43,923 nt of DNA from Bacteroidota bacterium (lineage in GTDB: Bacteria; Bacteroidota; Bacteroidia; B-17B0; Aurantibacillaceae): positions 759 to 44,681 of the forward strand of contig JABDDQ010000014.1 in the NCBI GenBank assembly GCA_013287545.1. The letters are read 5' to 3'. Positions 7,845 through 16,604 of this stretch are shown here, piece after piece. The position numbers and the translations under genes were made by a program. The notes under the pieces are model-generated. The model saw only the letters and a program-made list of their open reading frames with translations, did not search any database and was not told the origin of the DNA. Position 1 is the stretch's first letter. Every line of letters starts with the position of its first letter.

Positions 7845-8816
7845 TGCTTTTAATTTTTTAATGGCTTCGGTAAGTTTTGGTACTACTTCAAAAGCATCAC
7901 CTATAATGCCATAATCGGCTGATTTAAAGAAAGGTGCTTCCTTATCTGTATTAATAACTACAATGGTTTTGCTTCCGTTTACGCCCGCTAAGTGTTGTAT
8001 AGCACCCGAGATGCCGATAGCGATATATAAATTCGGACGGATAGCAATCCCGGTTTGTCCTACATGCTCATGATGTGGGCGCCAATGCATATCAGCCACC
8101 GGACGAGAACAAGCCGTAGTAGCACCAATGGCTTTCGCTAAATCTTCTATTATACCCCAGTTTTCAGGACCTTTTAAACCGCGGCCGGCAGATACAACAA
8201 GTTCAGCTTCCGGTAACGGAATCATTCCGGCAGTATCGGTTGATTTAGTTTCTTTTATTACAATTTTTGAAGTAATTCCACCTAAATCAACAGCAAAATC
8301 AACTACTTCAGCTTTATTATCCGTTAATTTTACAGGAAAGCTATTAGGCATCAACGAAATGATTTTTACATCAGAATTGATGGTGTAAATAGCAGTAGCT
8401 TTACCAGAGAACACATTTTTTTTCACCTCTAAAACGTTTCCGTTTACAGTAGGGTAATCAACTGCACCTGCAACCAACCCGGCTTTTAATTTAGCCGAAA
8501 GTCTTGGTGCTAAAGATTTTCCGGTAATATCAAAAGACGTGATAATAACTTTTGCTCCTTCGGCTTTAGCAGCTTGTTCAATAGCCACACCTAAATACAC
8601 AGCGTCGTTATTTTTGTATTGGTCTCCTTTTACAACCAATACTTTTTTAGCGCCCGCTTTACCAATTTCTTCGGCTTGTGCGGCATCTGCATTAAACGCA
8701 ATGGCTGTAGCCGATGTGCCTAATTGGCTGGCAATTTGTGCGGCGTAATTAGTAGCTTCTAACGAAGCTTTTTTTACTTTTCCTTTGGCAATTTCTATAT
8801 AAACTAATACTGACAT
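7836..8816 (-). CDS. etfA: Electron transfer flavoprotein alpha subunit
   Basis: EtfA binds the FAD of the heterodimeric electron transfer flavoprotein, which takes electrons from acyl-CoA dehydrogenases and related enzymes. The 326-aa length is normal. The N-terminal domain (MSVLVYIEIAKGKVKKASLEATNYA) is followed by the FAD-binding C-terminal domain with VSAGRGLKGPENW, GATTACSRPVADMHW, GQTGIAIRPNLYIAIGISG (the FAD signature) and INTDKEAPFFKSADYGIIGD. It lies 22 bases after etfB on the same strand and is the second gene of the operon. A short hairpin spans its stop codon. Confidence 0.97.
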   Translation of the reverse strand: MSVLVYIEIAKGKVKKASLEATNYAAQIASQLGTSATAIAFNADAAQAEEIGKAGAKKVLVVKGDQYKNNDAVYLGVAIEQAAKAEGAKVIITSFDITGKSLAPRLSAKLKAGLVAGAVDYPTVNGNVLEVKKNVFSGKATAIYTINSDVKIISLMPNSFPVKLTDNKAEVVDFAVDLGGITSKIVIKETKSTDTAGMIPLPEAELVVSAGRGLKGPENWGIIEDLAKAIGATTACSRPVADMHWRPHHEHVGQTGIAIRPNLYIAIGISGAIQHLAGVNGSKTIVVINTDKEAPFFKSADYGIIGDAFEVVPKLTEAIKKLKASN

Positions 8817-8838
8817 ATTTTAAATTTTATAACCGTTC

Positions 8839-9582
8839 TTAAATAACTTTTGCTTCGTTGTGTAACAAGCTCACTAATTCTTCAACATTATTTGCATCAA
8901 TGTATTTGCAGGTTGTTCTGCCCGCTGTTAATGCAAACGATTTAATGTTTGTTAAAGGAGCGTCTGTTGTAGCTTCAACAACTGTAATTGGCTTAGTACG
9001 AGCTGCCATAATACCACGCATGTTTGGTATACGCTGTTCGGCCATGCCTTTAGAACACGATATAACAAGCGGTGTAGCGCATTCAACAACCTGTATGCCG
9101 CCATCAATGTCATGCTCAACAGTAGCGGTGTTTCCGTTTACATCTAATTTAGTTGCTAACGATACGAAAGGAAAGTCAAGTAAACCACCTATCATACCAC
9201 CAACTGATGAACCGTTGTAGTTAATGGTTTCTTTACCCACTAAAATTAAATCGTAAGCGTTTTCTTTCGCGTATTTTGCAATTTGCTCAGCTACAAAAAA
9301 CGAATCCGGACTTTCGGCATTTACACGTACCGCATCATCTGCACCAAGCGCTAATCCCTTACGAATAGTTGCTTCGCTATCTGCCAACCCTACGTGAAAC
9401 AAAGTTACCACTGTTGCTTTACCCGTTTCTTTCAACTCAAGCGCACGCACCAAAGCGTACCACTCATCATACGGATTAATAATAAATTGCACACCTTGTG
9501 TACTAAATTTGGTGTCGTTATCACTAAAGGCAATTTTAGTGGTCGTATCAGGTACATTGCTTATAGCTACCAGTATTTTCAT
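8839..9582 (-). CDS. etfB: Electron transfer flavoprotein beta subunit
   Basis: EtfB is the AMP-binding partner of EtfA. The 247-aa protein begins MKILVAISNVPDTTTKI, and has NPYDEWYALVRALELKE, then ALGADDAVRV, DLILVGKETINYNGSSVGG and GMAEQRIPNMRGIMAARTK, all expected in this subunit. It is the first gene of the etfB-etfA-DUF151-bioD-bioA-transporter operon, and the consensus promoter at 9609-9639 lies just upstream. The leader is about 20 bases. The histidine kinase gene starts divergently 170 bases away. Confidence 0.96.
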   Translation of the reverse strand: MKILVAISNVPDTTTKIAFSDNDTKFSTQGVQFIINPYDEWYALVRALELKETGKATVVTLFHVGLADSEATIRKGLALGADDAVRVNAESPDSFFVAEQIAKYAKENAYDLILVGKETINYNGSSVGGMIGGLLDFPFVSLATKLDVNGNTATVEHDIDGGIQVVECATPLVISCSKGMAEQRIPNMRGIMAARTKPITVVEATTDAPLTNIKSFALTAGRTTCKYIDANNVEELVSLLHNEAKVI

Positions 9583-9608
9583 ATTAATGTTGTTTTAAAA
9601 ACGAAGCG

Positions 9609-9639
9609 CAAATTTACACAAATACGGTTTGCATACAAA
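9609..9639 (-). promoter_or_regulatory. Consensus Bacteroidota promoter of the etf-bio operon
   Basis: On the minus strand, TTTG (9636-9639) is followed by exactly 19 bases and then TAAATTTG (9609-9616), matching TTTG-N19-TAnnTTTG perfectly. The predicted transcription start is about 20 bases before the etfB ATG. This is the best promoter in the window. Confidence 0.8.
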
Positions 9640-9659
9640 TCTTAATGTTAATCCATAAA

Positions 9660-9715
9660 AAGCCTTCTTTTATCGAAAAAAGAAGGGGGCTTAGGGTTAA
9701 AAAAGGTTAAACCCT
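9660..9715. repeat. Two tandem hairpins between divergent promoters
   Basis: The first (9660-9692) pairs AAGCC-TTCTTTT with AAAAGAA-(GGG bulge)-GGCTT around a 6-base loop. The second (9693-9715) pairs AGGGTT with AACCCT around 11 bases. They fill the space between the etfB and histidine kinase promoters, and the second ends on the kinase -33 element. They may be regulator sites or a relic terminator. Confidence 0.45.
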
Positions 9716-9744
9716 TTGTTAAGCTAATGTGTTAAATATCTTTG
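9715..9744 (+). promoter_or_regulatory. Promoter of the histidine kinase/response regulator operon
   Basis: TTTG (9715-9718), 18 bases, then TATCTTTG (9737-9744). The predicted transcript would start only a few bases before the ATG at 9754, so the leader is very short or absent. The element covers the alternative TTG start at 9742, which rules that start out. Confidence 0.65.
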
Positions 9745-9753
9745 CCAAGCAAC

Positions 9754-11355
9754 ATGGTTCGCCAAAACTTAACACTTATAACTATAATAGTCTCTATTGC
9801 CCTTATTGCTTTAGTAGGCATACAGTTGTTTTGGATAAAAAATGCCGTTTTGTTAAAAAAAGACGAGTTCAGGCGCGAGGTGCGCGAGGCCTTAGATAAC
9901 GTAGTAGATAAGCTTGAAAAGATTACCAATACTGCAAAAATTAAGAAAAAAATACAGTTATATAAACACGGCATAGCTCAAAGAGACCCATCTAATCCAC
10001 TTAGTAAAGAAAAAATTAAAGTAAAAATTTTAGAGGAGTTTTCTATAGACTCTAATGGCGTTATCAGCAGTTCTATTAAGGAGCGACAATATGAGGGCGA
10101 TTCGATAAACAACGTTATTGATTTTCCGATAGAGTTTGCCGATAGCACTTCTGATTACGAAAAGCTTAAAACACAACTGGTTGAAAAACGCGCGGAGTTA
10201 TTTAGTGATTTGTTCGATGAACTTATTAGTGTAAACATCTATAAAGAATATAAGCCCGCCATTGATACATTAGTTTTAGATTCTTTACTACAAACCGAGT
10301 TGCATCAAAAGGGCATTTATGCCGGCTATCAAAGAAGGGTTCACCCCGCTCAAAAAGAAGATAGTTTAATTGCAGGAAACCGTGGCAACGCACCACCTCG
10401 GCAGCGCAGACACGGCTTTATTAATTTAGACCCAAACAAGCATATTTTTAGAATAAATTTATCTCCCAACAACGTTTTTATTGCACCCCTATATCTTACC
10501 ATTCAGTTTCCCGATGAGCAAAACTACCTTTTGCGTACCATGTGGGTAACCCTTTCTATATCAGCCGTTATCATTCTTTCGTTAGTAATTGCCTTTTTCT
10601 ATACCATAAACACCATTAGGAAACAAAAAAAATATACTGAAATAAAAAATGACTTTATCAGTAATATGACCCACGAGTTTAAAACCCCTATATCAACCAT
10701 TGCTCTTGCCGGCGAAATGCTTTCGGATGGTTCTATTGTTAAAACTCCCGAAAAATTAGAGCGCTTTACTAAAATGATTCGCGAAGAAAATAAACGCCTG
10801 GGGGTGTTGGTAGAAAATATTTTGCAAACAGCCGTATTAGATAAAGGTGATTTTAAACTACAGCGTACCGATTTTGAGTTGAACGAAGTAGTACAATCTG
10901 CGGTAGAAAAAATACAGTTACAAGTAGAGCAAAAAAACGGAAAACTTCACACGAGTTTATCGGCTATAAAATCAACTATATGGGCAGATAAAGTGCACAT
11001 TACCAACATTGTTCTTAACTTGCTTGATAATGCCCTAAAATATTCCAAAGAAATTCCCGATATTAGTATAAGCACAGAAAATATTTCTGAGGGCATTTTA
11101 CTTTCTGTAAAAGATAATGGAATAGGCATTAGTAAAGACGACTCAAAAAAAATATTCGATCAGTTCTATCGCGTATCAACAGGAAACGTACATAACATAA
11201 AGGGGTTCGGACTTGGACTAAGTTATGTACGAGCCATTGTACTAAAACACGGCGGGCAAATATCAGTTGAAAGCGAATTAAACAAAGGCAGTACATTTAA
11301 AATATATATCCCATTTAAAACAGAGAACCTAAACACTAACCTAAATAAAACATAA
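9754..11355 (+). CDS. Membrane sensor histidine kinase (RprX-like)
   Basis: This 533-aa kinase has an N-terminal membrane helix (about residues 6-27), a periplasmic sensor region of roughly 230 residues that I do not recognise, a second helix (about 265-285), and then a HisKA domain with the phospho-acceptor His307 in NMTHEFKTPISTI. The HATPase domain carries the N box NIVLNLLDNALKYS, the G1 box KDNGIGI and the G2 box GFGLGLSYV. No HAMP domain is evident. The response regulator follows 5 bases downstream, so the pair works together. The layout and partner type resemble the RprXY systems of Bacteroidota. The signal is unknown. Confidence 0.93.
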   Translation: MVRQNLTLITIIVSIALIALVGIQLFWIKNAVLLKKDEFRREVREALDNVVDKLEKITNTAKIKKKIQLYKHGIAQRDPSNPLSKEKIKVKILEEFSIDSNGVISSSIKERQYEGDSINNVIDFPIEFADSTSDYEKLKTQLVEKRAELFSDLFDELISVNIYKEYKPAIDTLVLDSLLQTELHQKGIYAGYQRRVHPAQKEDSLIAGNRGNAPPRQRRHGFINLDPNKHIFRINLSPNNVFIAPLYLTIQFPDEQNYLLRTMWVTLSISAVIILSLVIAFFYTINTIRKQKKYTEIKNDFISNMTHEFKTPISTIALAGEMLSDGSIVKTPEKLERFTKMIREENKRLGVLVENILQTAVLDKGDFKLQRTDFELNEVVQSAVEKIQLQVEQKNGKLHTSLSAIKSTIWADKVHITNIVLNLLDNALKYSKEIPDISISTENISEGILLSVKDNGIGISKDDSKKIFDQFYRVSTGNVHNIKGFGLGLSYVRAIVLKHGGQISVESELNKGSTFKIYIPFKTENLNTNLNKT

Positions 11356-11360
11356 AACCA

Positions 11361-12062
11361 ATGAGTACCGAAAAAATAAAAATACTTTTAGCCGAAGACG
11401 ATCCAAACTTAGGGCTTCTTTTAGAAGAGTATCTTCAGGCAAAAGGATATGCTGTAACCCTGGCCGTTAATGGCAAAGAGGCGTTTGATGTGTTTTGTAA
11501 ACACAGCTACGATTTGTGTTTGCTTGATGTAATGATGCCTTTAAAAGATGGATTTACTTTAGCTAAAGAAATACGAGTAAGCAACAAACAAGTGCCTATT
11601 ATATTTTTAACCGCTAAATCAATGAAGGAAGATACCATTGAAGGCTTTAATGCCGGTGGTGATGACTACATGACTAAACCGTTTAGCACCGAAGAGTTAT
11701 TGGCACGCATACAAGCGGTTTTACGTCGTAGTATGAAAGCTATGGCTTTAGAAAACACGCAAACTGAATTTGGCATTGGTAAATACAAGTTTAACACCGA
11801 GACACAACTGCTTAAAGGGGGTACCGAAGATGTGAAACTAACCACCAAAGAAGGTCAATTGTTACGCCTTTTAGCCATTAACCAAAACGATATTTTAGAT
11901 CGTTCGTTTGCGCTAAAAACTATTTGGCACGATGATAATTATTTTAACAGCCGAAGCATGGATGTTTATATAACTAAGTTGCGTAAATATTTAAAGCAAG
12001 ACCCAAAGGTTGAAATAGTAAACATACACGGTAAAGGGTTTAAACTATTAGTTAATCACTAA
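11361..12062 (+). CDS. OmpR-family response regulator (RprY-like)
   Basis: This is a 233-aa regulator. The receiver domain (residues 5-120) has the acidic pair Asp13/Asp14, phospho-acceptor Asp56 in LLDVMMP, Thr84 and Lys106 in MTKPFS. The winged-helix DNA-binding domain (about 137-231) contains LTTKEGQLLRLLAINQNDILDR and SRSMDVYITKLRKYL, as in OmpR/PhoB proteins. It is the partner of the kinase just upstream. Its last 11 bases overlap the end of the convergent ybeY gene. Confidence 0.96.
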   Translation: MSTEKIKILLAEDDPNLGLLLEEYLQAKGYAVTLAVNGKEAFDVFCKHSYDLCLLDVMMPLKDGFTLAKEIRVSNKQVPIIFLTAKSMKEDTIEGFNAGGDDYMTKPFSTEELLARIQAVLRRSMKAMALENTQTEFGIGKYKFNTETQLLKGGTEDVKLTTKEGQLLRLLAINQNDILDRSFALKTIWHDDNYFNSRSMDVYITKLRKYLKQDPKVEIVNIHGKGFKLLVNH

Positions 12063-12477
12063 TAGTTTTAAATAATTTAATGGCGTGGTTTTCCGCACTG
12101 CGCATTTGTTTCTGATGCTCGGGCTTTTTGTCTTTGTACCCACAAAGGTGTAAAAGTCCGTGGGCTATAACCCTTAATAGTTCCTCTTCAAAAGTGGTTT
12201 TGTGAGTTTGTGCATTTTCAGCAACGCGTTCTACACTTATGTATATTTCTCCTACAATAAAATCGTTTTCGCAATAATCAAAAGTGATTATATCGGTATA
12301 AGCGTTGTGTTTTAAAAAGCCTTGGTTTATTTGTAATAATTCTTCATCCGAGCAAAAATTATAAGCCAGATTCTTTATCTTTCTTTTTTCGGAAAGGGCA
12401 ATAGCAATCAACCAATGCTTTAGTTTTTTTTTAGAAGGTGTTTTGGTTTTTAAGGAAGCAGAAAAAGTAATTGCCAT
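12052..12477 (-). CDS. ybeY: Endoribonuclease YbeY (rRNA maturation)
   Basis: YbeY is a zinc-dependent single-strand endoribonuclease used in 16S rRNA 3'-end maturation and ribosome quality control. The 141-aa protein has the family core NQGFLKHNAYTDIITFDY and GEIYIS, and the metal motif HGLLHLCGYKDKKPEH with His106 and His110. The usual third ligand position (the last His of HGxLHLxGYDH) is Asp116 here, with His121 five residues on; from memory a Lys-Asp at this place is common in Bacteroidota members. It follows the RsbW-like gene by 9 bases and is probably co-transcribed with it. Confidence 0.93.
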   Translation of the reverse strand: MAITFSASLKTKTPSKKKLKHWLIAIALSEKRKIKNLAYNFCSDEELLQINQGFLKHNAYTDIITFDYCENDFIVGEIYISVERVAENAQTHKTTFEEELLRVIAHGLLHLCGYKDKKPEHQKQMRSAENHAIKLFKTISD

Positions 12478-12486
12478 ACGGCTATA

Positions 12487-12897
12487 TTAGTTCAGGTTAA
12501 ACGAAAGTAAAACGGTTTTTTCTTCGTTTAAAAATTCCAGTTTATCCGATAGCATTTTCATAATTAAAATGCCACGCCCTGTGTTTTCCGGATTTTCAGG
12601 TTTTGTGGGGTCGGTTACTTCATTAATATCAAAACCTCCCTGACCTTGATCGGTTACGGCAAAGGTTATTTCTTTAATAGAAGATTGGTAAGAAAGTTCC
12701 ACTTTTTTATCGGGGTGGTTTTTATTGCCATGTTCAATAGCGTTATCAACAGCCTCGGTAACGGCTAATAAAATATTTCCGAATTTTTCTTCGCCAATTT
12801 GCATTTCTTCGCAAACATCTACTATGGCGCGCTCAACAACTCCTTCAGGGTTTGTGTGCGAATTTATTTGTATCTTTTTAGTCAATAGTGTAGGCAT
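12487..12897 (-). CDS. RsbW-like GHKL ATPase (anti-sigma factor / serine kinase type)
   Basis: This 136-aa protein is a stand-alone HATPase domain: N box LLAVTEAVDNAIEHGNK, G1 box VTDQGQGGF and G2 box NTGRGILIMKML. Single-domain proteins of this kind (RsbW, SpoIIAB) bind a sigma factor and phosphorylate an anti-anti-sigma STAS protein. In Bacteroidota the target is unclear, since a sigma-B type factor is usually lacking. I use the ATG at 12897, not a TTG at 12912. It is followed by ybeY. A PP2C-type phosphatase that could belong to a partner-switching circuit lies 4.6 kb away at 17521-21090, but a STAS protein is not in the window. Confidence 0.88.
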   Translation of the reverse strand: MPTLLTKKIQINSHTNPEGVVERAIVDVCEEMQIGEEKFGNILLAVTEAVDNAIEHGNKNHPDKKVELSYQSSIKEITFAVTDQGQGGFDINEVTDPTKPENPENTGRGILIMKMLSDKLEFLNEEKTVLLSFNLN

Positions 12898-12980
12898 TTT
12901 GGGGTATAACAACAGTTTGTACGTCTAAGATACTAAAAAGTTACATTTATTTTTACTTTCGATTAACCCTATCCCCATTT

Positions 12981-13034
12981 AAAACCCCACAAATAGTCTG
13001 TTTTGAGGTAAAAAGGGGCTATTTGTAGGGTTTT
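12981..13034 (-). terminator. Long inverted repeat after the DUF4175 gene, likely terminator
   Basis: Two 16-base arms (12981-12996 and 13019-13034) pair with one mismatch around a 22-base loop, starting 13 bases after the stop of the minus-strand DUF4175 gene. A short T-run (GGGGTTTT) closes the minus-strand copy. The gap between this gene and the RsbW-like promoter holds nothing else I can name. Confidence 0.5.
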
Positions 13035-13046
13035 ATAAATTATAAA

Positions 13047-16000
13047 CTATTTTTCAACCGCGTTAAAATACTGGTTTACTTTTTGGCGGTAATAAGGTGT
13101 TAAATCTGCCGGAATGGTTTTCAATAATTCAGTTTCTTTCTCCTTCATTTTTTGGTACTCTAAAAACACGGCAGGGTTGGCATAGTCTTGTGTTTTGGCT
13201 TCGTTGCTTTTTCGTTTTTCATCTTCTTCCTGTTGGCGTTCGGCTTTTTCGCTTTCCAGCATTTTAGTCATAATTTCTTGCTGACGTTTAATGGTTTCTT
13301 GCGTAATTCGTTTATTTACCAAATCTGTTTCTGTTTCCTCCATTTTACTTAGCATGTCTCCACCTGGCTGTTGCCCCCCTTCTTTCTTCATTTTTTGCAT
13401 AGCCTCCTGCACCCCTCTACGTAAAGCTTCCTGCTCAGCCGCCATTTTAGCTAAACTCTCGCTTTCACCCGGGGTGTTTCCGTATGGGTTTGGATTCATC
13501 CCTCCTTTTTGCTGCCCTGGTTTTTCTCCCGGTTTTTTACCACCCGCTTCTTTACCCTGTTGTTCAAGCATTTTTTTCATTTGCTCAATTTGCTTATTAA
13601 GTTGCTCCTGCATTTTGCGCATGTTGCTCATACTCGCACTTGGTTTTTTACCACTACCCGGTTTTTTACAAGACCCTCCACTACCCGGACTCGGTTTGTT
13701 TTGCGCTTTCATTTGCGCTTCCATTTTTTCAAGCGCCTCGTTTAACATTAAAGCAAGGTTGTTAATAGATGTCATAGCATTTTGCCCTCGTACTTGCGCC
13801 TCCCCACTATTTCGCTCCTCAAGTGCCGATATGGCTTTTTCCATATTCATTTGCACCGCATTTATTTCTCGGTTTATAGTTGCCGATACCGTAGGGTTAC
13901 GTTTGCTTAATGCAAACAAACTGTCTTCTATCATTTTACTATCATCCTGCAGTTGCTTTTGGGTTTGTGCCAGCTTAGTATAATGAGGGTCGTTGGTTTT
14001 TGTTTTCTTAATGTCTTTATCTAAATCTTCTTGTGCAAACGATACATGCAATAAGTTTTCCATTAATTGACGAACGGCTTCAACATCTTCTCCCTCCTGC
14101 TCTTGTTGCATTTTATTTAAAGCTTGTTGCATTTGAGCACTCATTTGTTGCATTTGCTCCGCGGCTTCTTTCTGGGATTTAGACGCGTTTTTTTTATTGT
14201 TTTGTTGCAATTGCTCCGATGCGTTTTGTTGTTCCTGACTTGCCTTTTGTTCCTGTGCCTTAGTATCCGGCATAGGCAATTGGTTTTCCAAACTTTTATT
14301 AAGTTCCTGCATTTGCTGAACGTCTTTTTTTATTTCATCAAATTGTCTTGTCAATTCATCTTGTTTTTGTTGTGACTGGTTTTTATCGCCTTCTTTATTT
14401 TGGTCTTTTTGTTTTTGGTCAGTGGTTTTATTAGCATCATCTTTTTTATTTTCTGCTGCCTGATTTTTTTCGTCTTGCTTTTTTTGCTCCGCAGTTTTAT
14501 TTTCTTTATCAGCGGTCTTGTTTTTATCACCGTTGGCTTTTTTGTTATCAAGCTCCTTACTTAAATCGTCCTGTTTCTTAGCAAGCTCATCAAGCTTTTT
14601 AGTAACATCTTCCATTTTTTGCTCAACCTCCATTTGCTTAAATTGCTCCAGCGTTCTGTCTAATTCTTTTTCTATATCCTTATCGCTTAGTTTCAGTTTT
14701 TCTAATGTTTCCTGCACTTTATTCTTATCCATTTTATCCATCAGCTTTTGCAACTCATCAAACATCTTTTTCATTTCGGGCGTCATCATGTTTTCAAAAA
14801 GTTTTTCAAGCTCTTTTTGTTTTTCTAAAATGCTTTCGTTTTGTGGCTTGTATTTGTTTTGTTCTTCGTTGTTCTGTATATTATCTTGTTTAAGTTGATC
14901 CACCTCTTTTTCCAACTCTTTCTGATTTTTTAAAAGTTTTTCCAATTGTTTTTTTTCATCGTAGCCCAATTGTTTTTTCTCTAACACTTTTTTATTAAGG
15001 TCGGCAATGTCTTTTTGTAGCTCTTTGGTTTTTTTCAAGCTCTGTTCCAAATCTTTTTTAAGGTCGGCGTTGTTTTTATCTGTTTCTTTTTCAAGTTCAT
15101 CAAGTGTGGGTGCTTTAAATACAGCAATATTTGTTTTAGCCGATTTAGAGCCATTAACCCCATCATTATCCCACACTTCAAAATAATATTCAACCTTATC
15201 ACCGGGTTTTAAATCCATTTTAGAAATATCTATATAATGTACAAAAGGTTGGGTTAACTGACTCGTCTGCAAAGGCATTGTATACTCTTGTGCTTTTTCT
15301 GATGAAGCACCAGCGGTATCTGAGCTATAAATTTTATATTTAAACTGAAAATGATTAAACCCGTAATCATCTTTTATATTGCCCGAAAAATAAATAAGGT
15401 CTTTTTTAAGTGAGTCCGTCTTTTCGTGCAATTCAATAACCGGATAAGCATCGGGAATAACATTAATTGAATAGTTAACCGAATCAGCTTTCTGCACAAA
15501 ACGATTATTGGTGTTTATGCTATAAGCCGCGTTTTGCATAAAACGTTTAGTAAACGAAAATTTATTTTCTGCCGAAGGTTTTAATTCTAATAATGAATCA
15601 GAAAAATGAAGAGAAATTCCATCGCTATTTTTTGTGTTAAACGTCCATGTTATTTTTGTACCCTGCGGAACCAACATATCGCCCGTATTGCTAACTACCT
15701 CATCTTTACGATTAAGATAGGCTGGATATTTTAATTGCGCCTCAAAGCCAAGCAAAACAGGTTTTGGTAAGGCGGTTAACTTATAGGGTTTAGATGTAAA
15801 GCCGCCACCCGAAAGTTGGAAATCAACATCCTGCTGCACATTTTTAAACGTATACGTAAATTCATCTGTTTTTTGTTTCTCTAATTTAAACTCATTTCCT
15901 TTAATTACCACAAAAGCTTCGGCGGGTGCCTGACTACCGGTAATTTTTATATGAACAACAAAATCTTGTTGTTGAACTGCTTTTAAATCTTTGTTTTCTA

Positions 16001-16604
16001 TTTTAAATTGAAAAGGTGCTTCTTTTTCAAAATAGGATGAGTGATGAATCAGTCGCTTGGTACCAGTCTTTAATATTTTTGGCGCAATAATTAAAATTGA
16101 GAATAATAGTAAAAATGGAATTGCCACATACTTTATATATTTTCTATTTTCATTAATGTCTATAGCCGCTGTAAACGGAACCGGTTTTAATTCGGTAATT
16201 TTTTGATTAATGCTTGCATTCAGCAAATCAAGCGAAGCATAATTATCTTGTACCGATTGTAGTTGCAATACATTAAGTAATTTATCCTGCACGTTGGCAA
16301 AATGGCTGCCAATAATAGTTGCCGCCTGTTTATGGCTAATTACTTTACCAAAACTGTTTAGTTTTAAAGCGGGTACAACAATGTATTTTGTAACTACATA
16401 TCCGTTTACAAAAATAAAGCTGTAAAATAAAACAGTGCGTATGGTTGTGCCAAACTCGGCAAAATATTCTAAGGTGCTTAATCCAATATAAAAAAGCAAC
16501 ACCAAGCCAACCGAATACAACAAGCCTTTTACAAGCTGATTTTTATAATACTTGCGTATAAACTCATCTAACTTTTGTATGATTATGTTATCGGCTTGGT
16601 TCAT
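13047..16604 (-). CDS. DUF4175-type large membrane protein with coiled coils
   Basis: This 1185-aa protein starts with two close membrane helices (about residues 24-44 and 52-72) and a third (about 158-178: AIPFLLLFSILII). Beta-rich Ig-like regions follow (about 200-510, including YFSGNIKDDYGFNHFQFKYKIY and PGDKVEYYFEVWDNDGVNGSKS). The second half (about 515-1150) is dominated by Lys, Glu and Gln, with long predicted coiled coils and several low-complexity segments rich in KEL, DKN, EQQ and PG. This build matches the DUF4175 proteins found across Bacteroidota, whose function is unknown. The large extracytoplasmic region suggests an envelope role. ATG at 16604. The nearby ybeY and RsbW-like genes are a familiar setting for this family as far as I recall. 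Confidence 0.85.
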   Translation of the reverse strand: MNQADNIIIQKLDEFIRKYYKNQLVKGLLYSVGLVLLFYIGLSTLEYFAEFGTTIRTVLFYSFIFVNGYVVTKYIVVPALKLNSFGKVISHKQAATIIGSHFANVQDKLLNVLQLQSVQDNYASLDLLNASINQKITELKPVPFTAAIDINENRKYIKYVAIPFLLLFSILIIAPKILKTGTKRLIHHSSYFEKEAPFQFKIENKDLKAVQQQDFVVHIKITGSQAPAEAFVVIKGNEFKLEKQKTDEFTYTFKNVQQDVDFQLSGGGFTSKPYKLTALPKPVLLGFEAQLKYPAYLNRKDEVVSNTGDMLVPQGTKITWTFNTKNSDGISLHFSDSLLELKPSAENKFSFTKRFMQNAAYSINTNNRFVQKADSVNYSINVIPDAYPVIELHEKTDSLKKDLIYFSGNIKDDYGFNHFQFKYKIYSSDTAGASSEKAQEYTMPLQTSQLTQPFVHYIDISKMDLKPGDKVEYYFEVWDNDGVNGSKSAKTNIAVFKAPTLDELEKETDKNNADLKKDLEQSLKKTKELQKDIADLNKKVLEKKQLGYDEKKQLEKLLKNQKELEKEVDQLKQDNIQNNEEQNKYKPQNESILEKQKELEKLFENMMTPEMKKMFDELQKLMDKMDKNKVQETLEKLKLSDKDIEKELDRTLEQFKQMEVEQKMEDVTKKLDELAKKQDDLSKELDNKKANGDKNKTADKENKTAEQKKQDEKNQAAENKKDDANKTTDQKQKDQNKEGDKNQSQQKQDELTRQFDEIKKDVQQMQELNKSLENQLPMPDTKAQEQKASQEQQNASEQLQQNNKKNASKSQKEAAEQMQQMSAQMQQALNKMQQEQEGEDVEAVRQLMENLLHVSFAQEDLDKDIKKTKTNDPHYTKLAQTQKQLQDDSKMIEDSLFALSKRNPTVSATINREINAVQMNMEKAISALEERNSGEAQVRGQNAMTSINNLALMLNEALEKMEAQMKAQNKPSPGSGGSCKKPGSGKKPSASMSNMRKMQEQLNKQIEQMKKMLEQQGKEAGGKKPGEKPGQQKGGMNPNPYGNTPGESESLAKMAAEQEALRRGVQEAMQKMKKEGGQQPGGDMLSKMEETETDLVNKRITQETIKRQQEIMTKMLESEKAERQQEEDEKRKSNEAKTQDYANPAVFLEYQKMKEKETELLKTIPADLTPYYRQKVNQYFNAVEK

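Noticed and set aside
13291-14898. Several plus-strand frames, rich in Phe, Leu and Ser, opposite the DUF4175 gene
   Set aside because: They are complements of the Lys/Glu/Gln-rich coiled coil; the hydrophobic look is an artefact of that composition.
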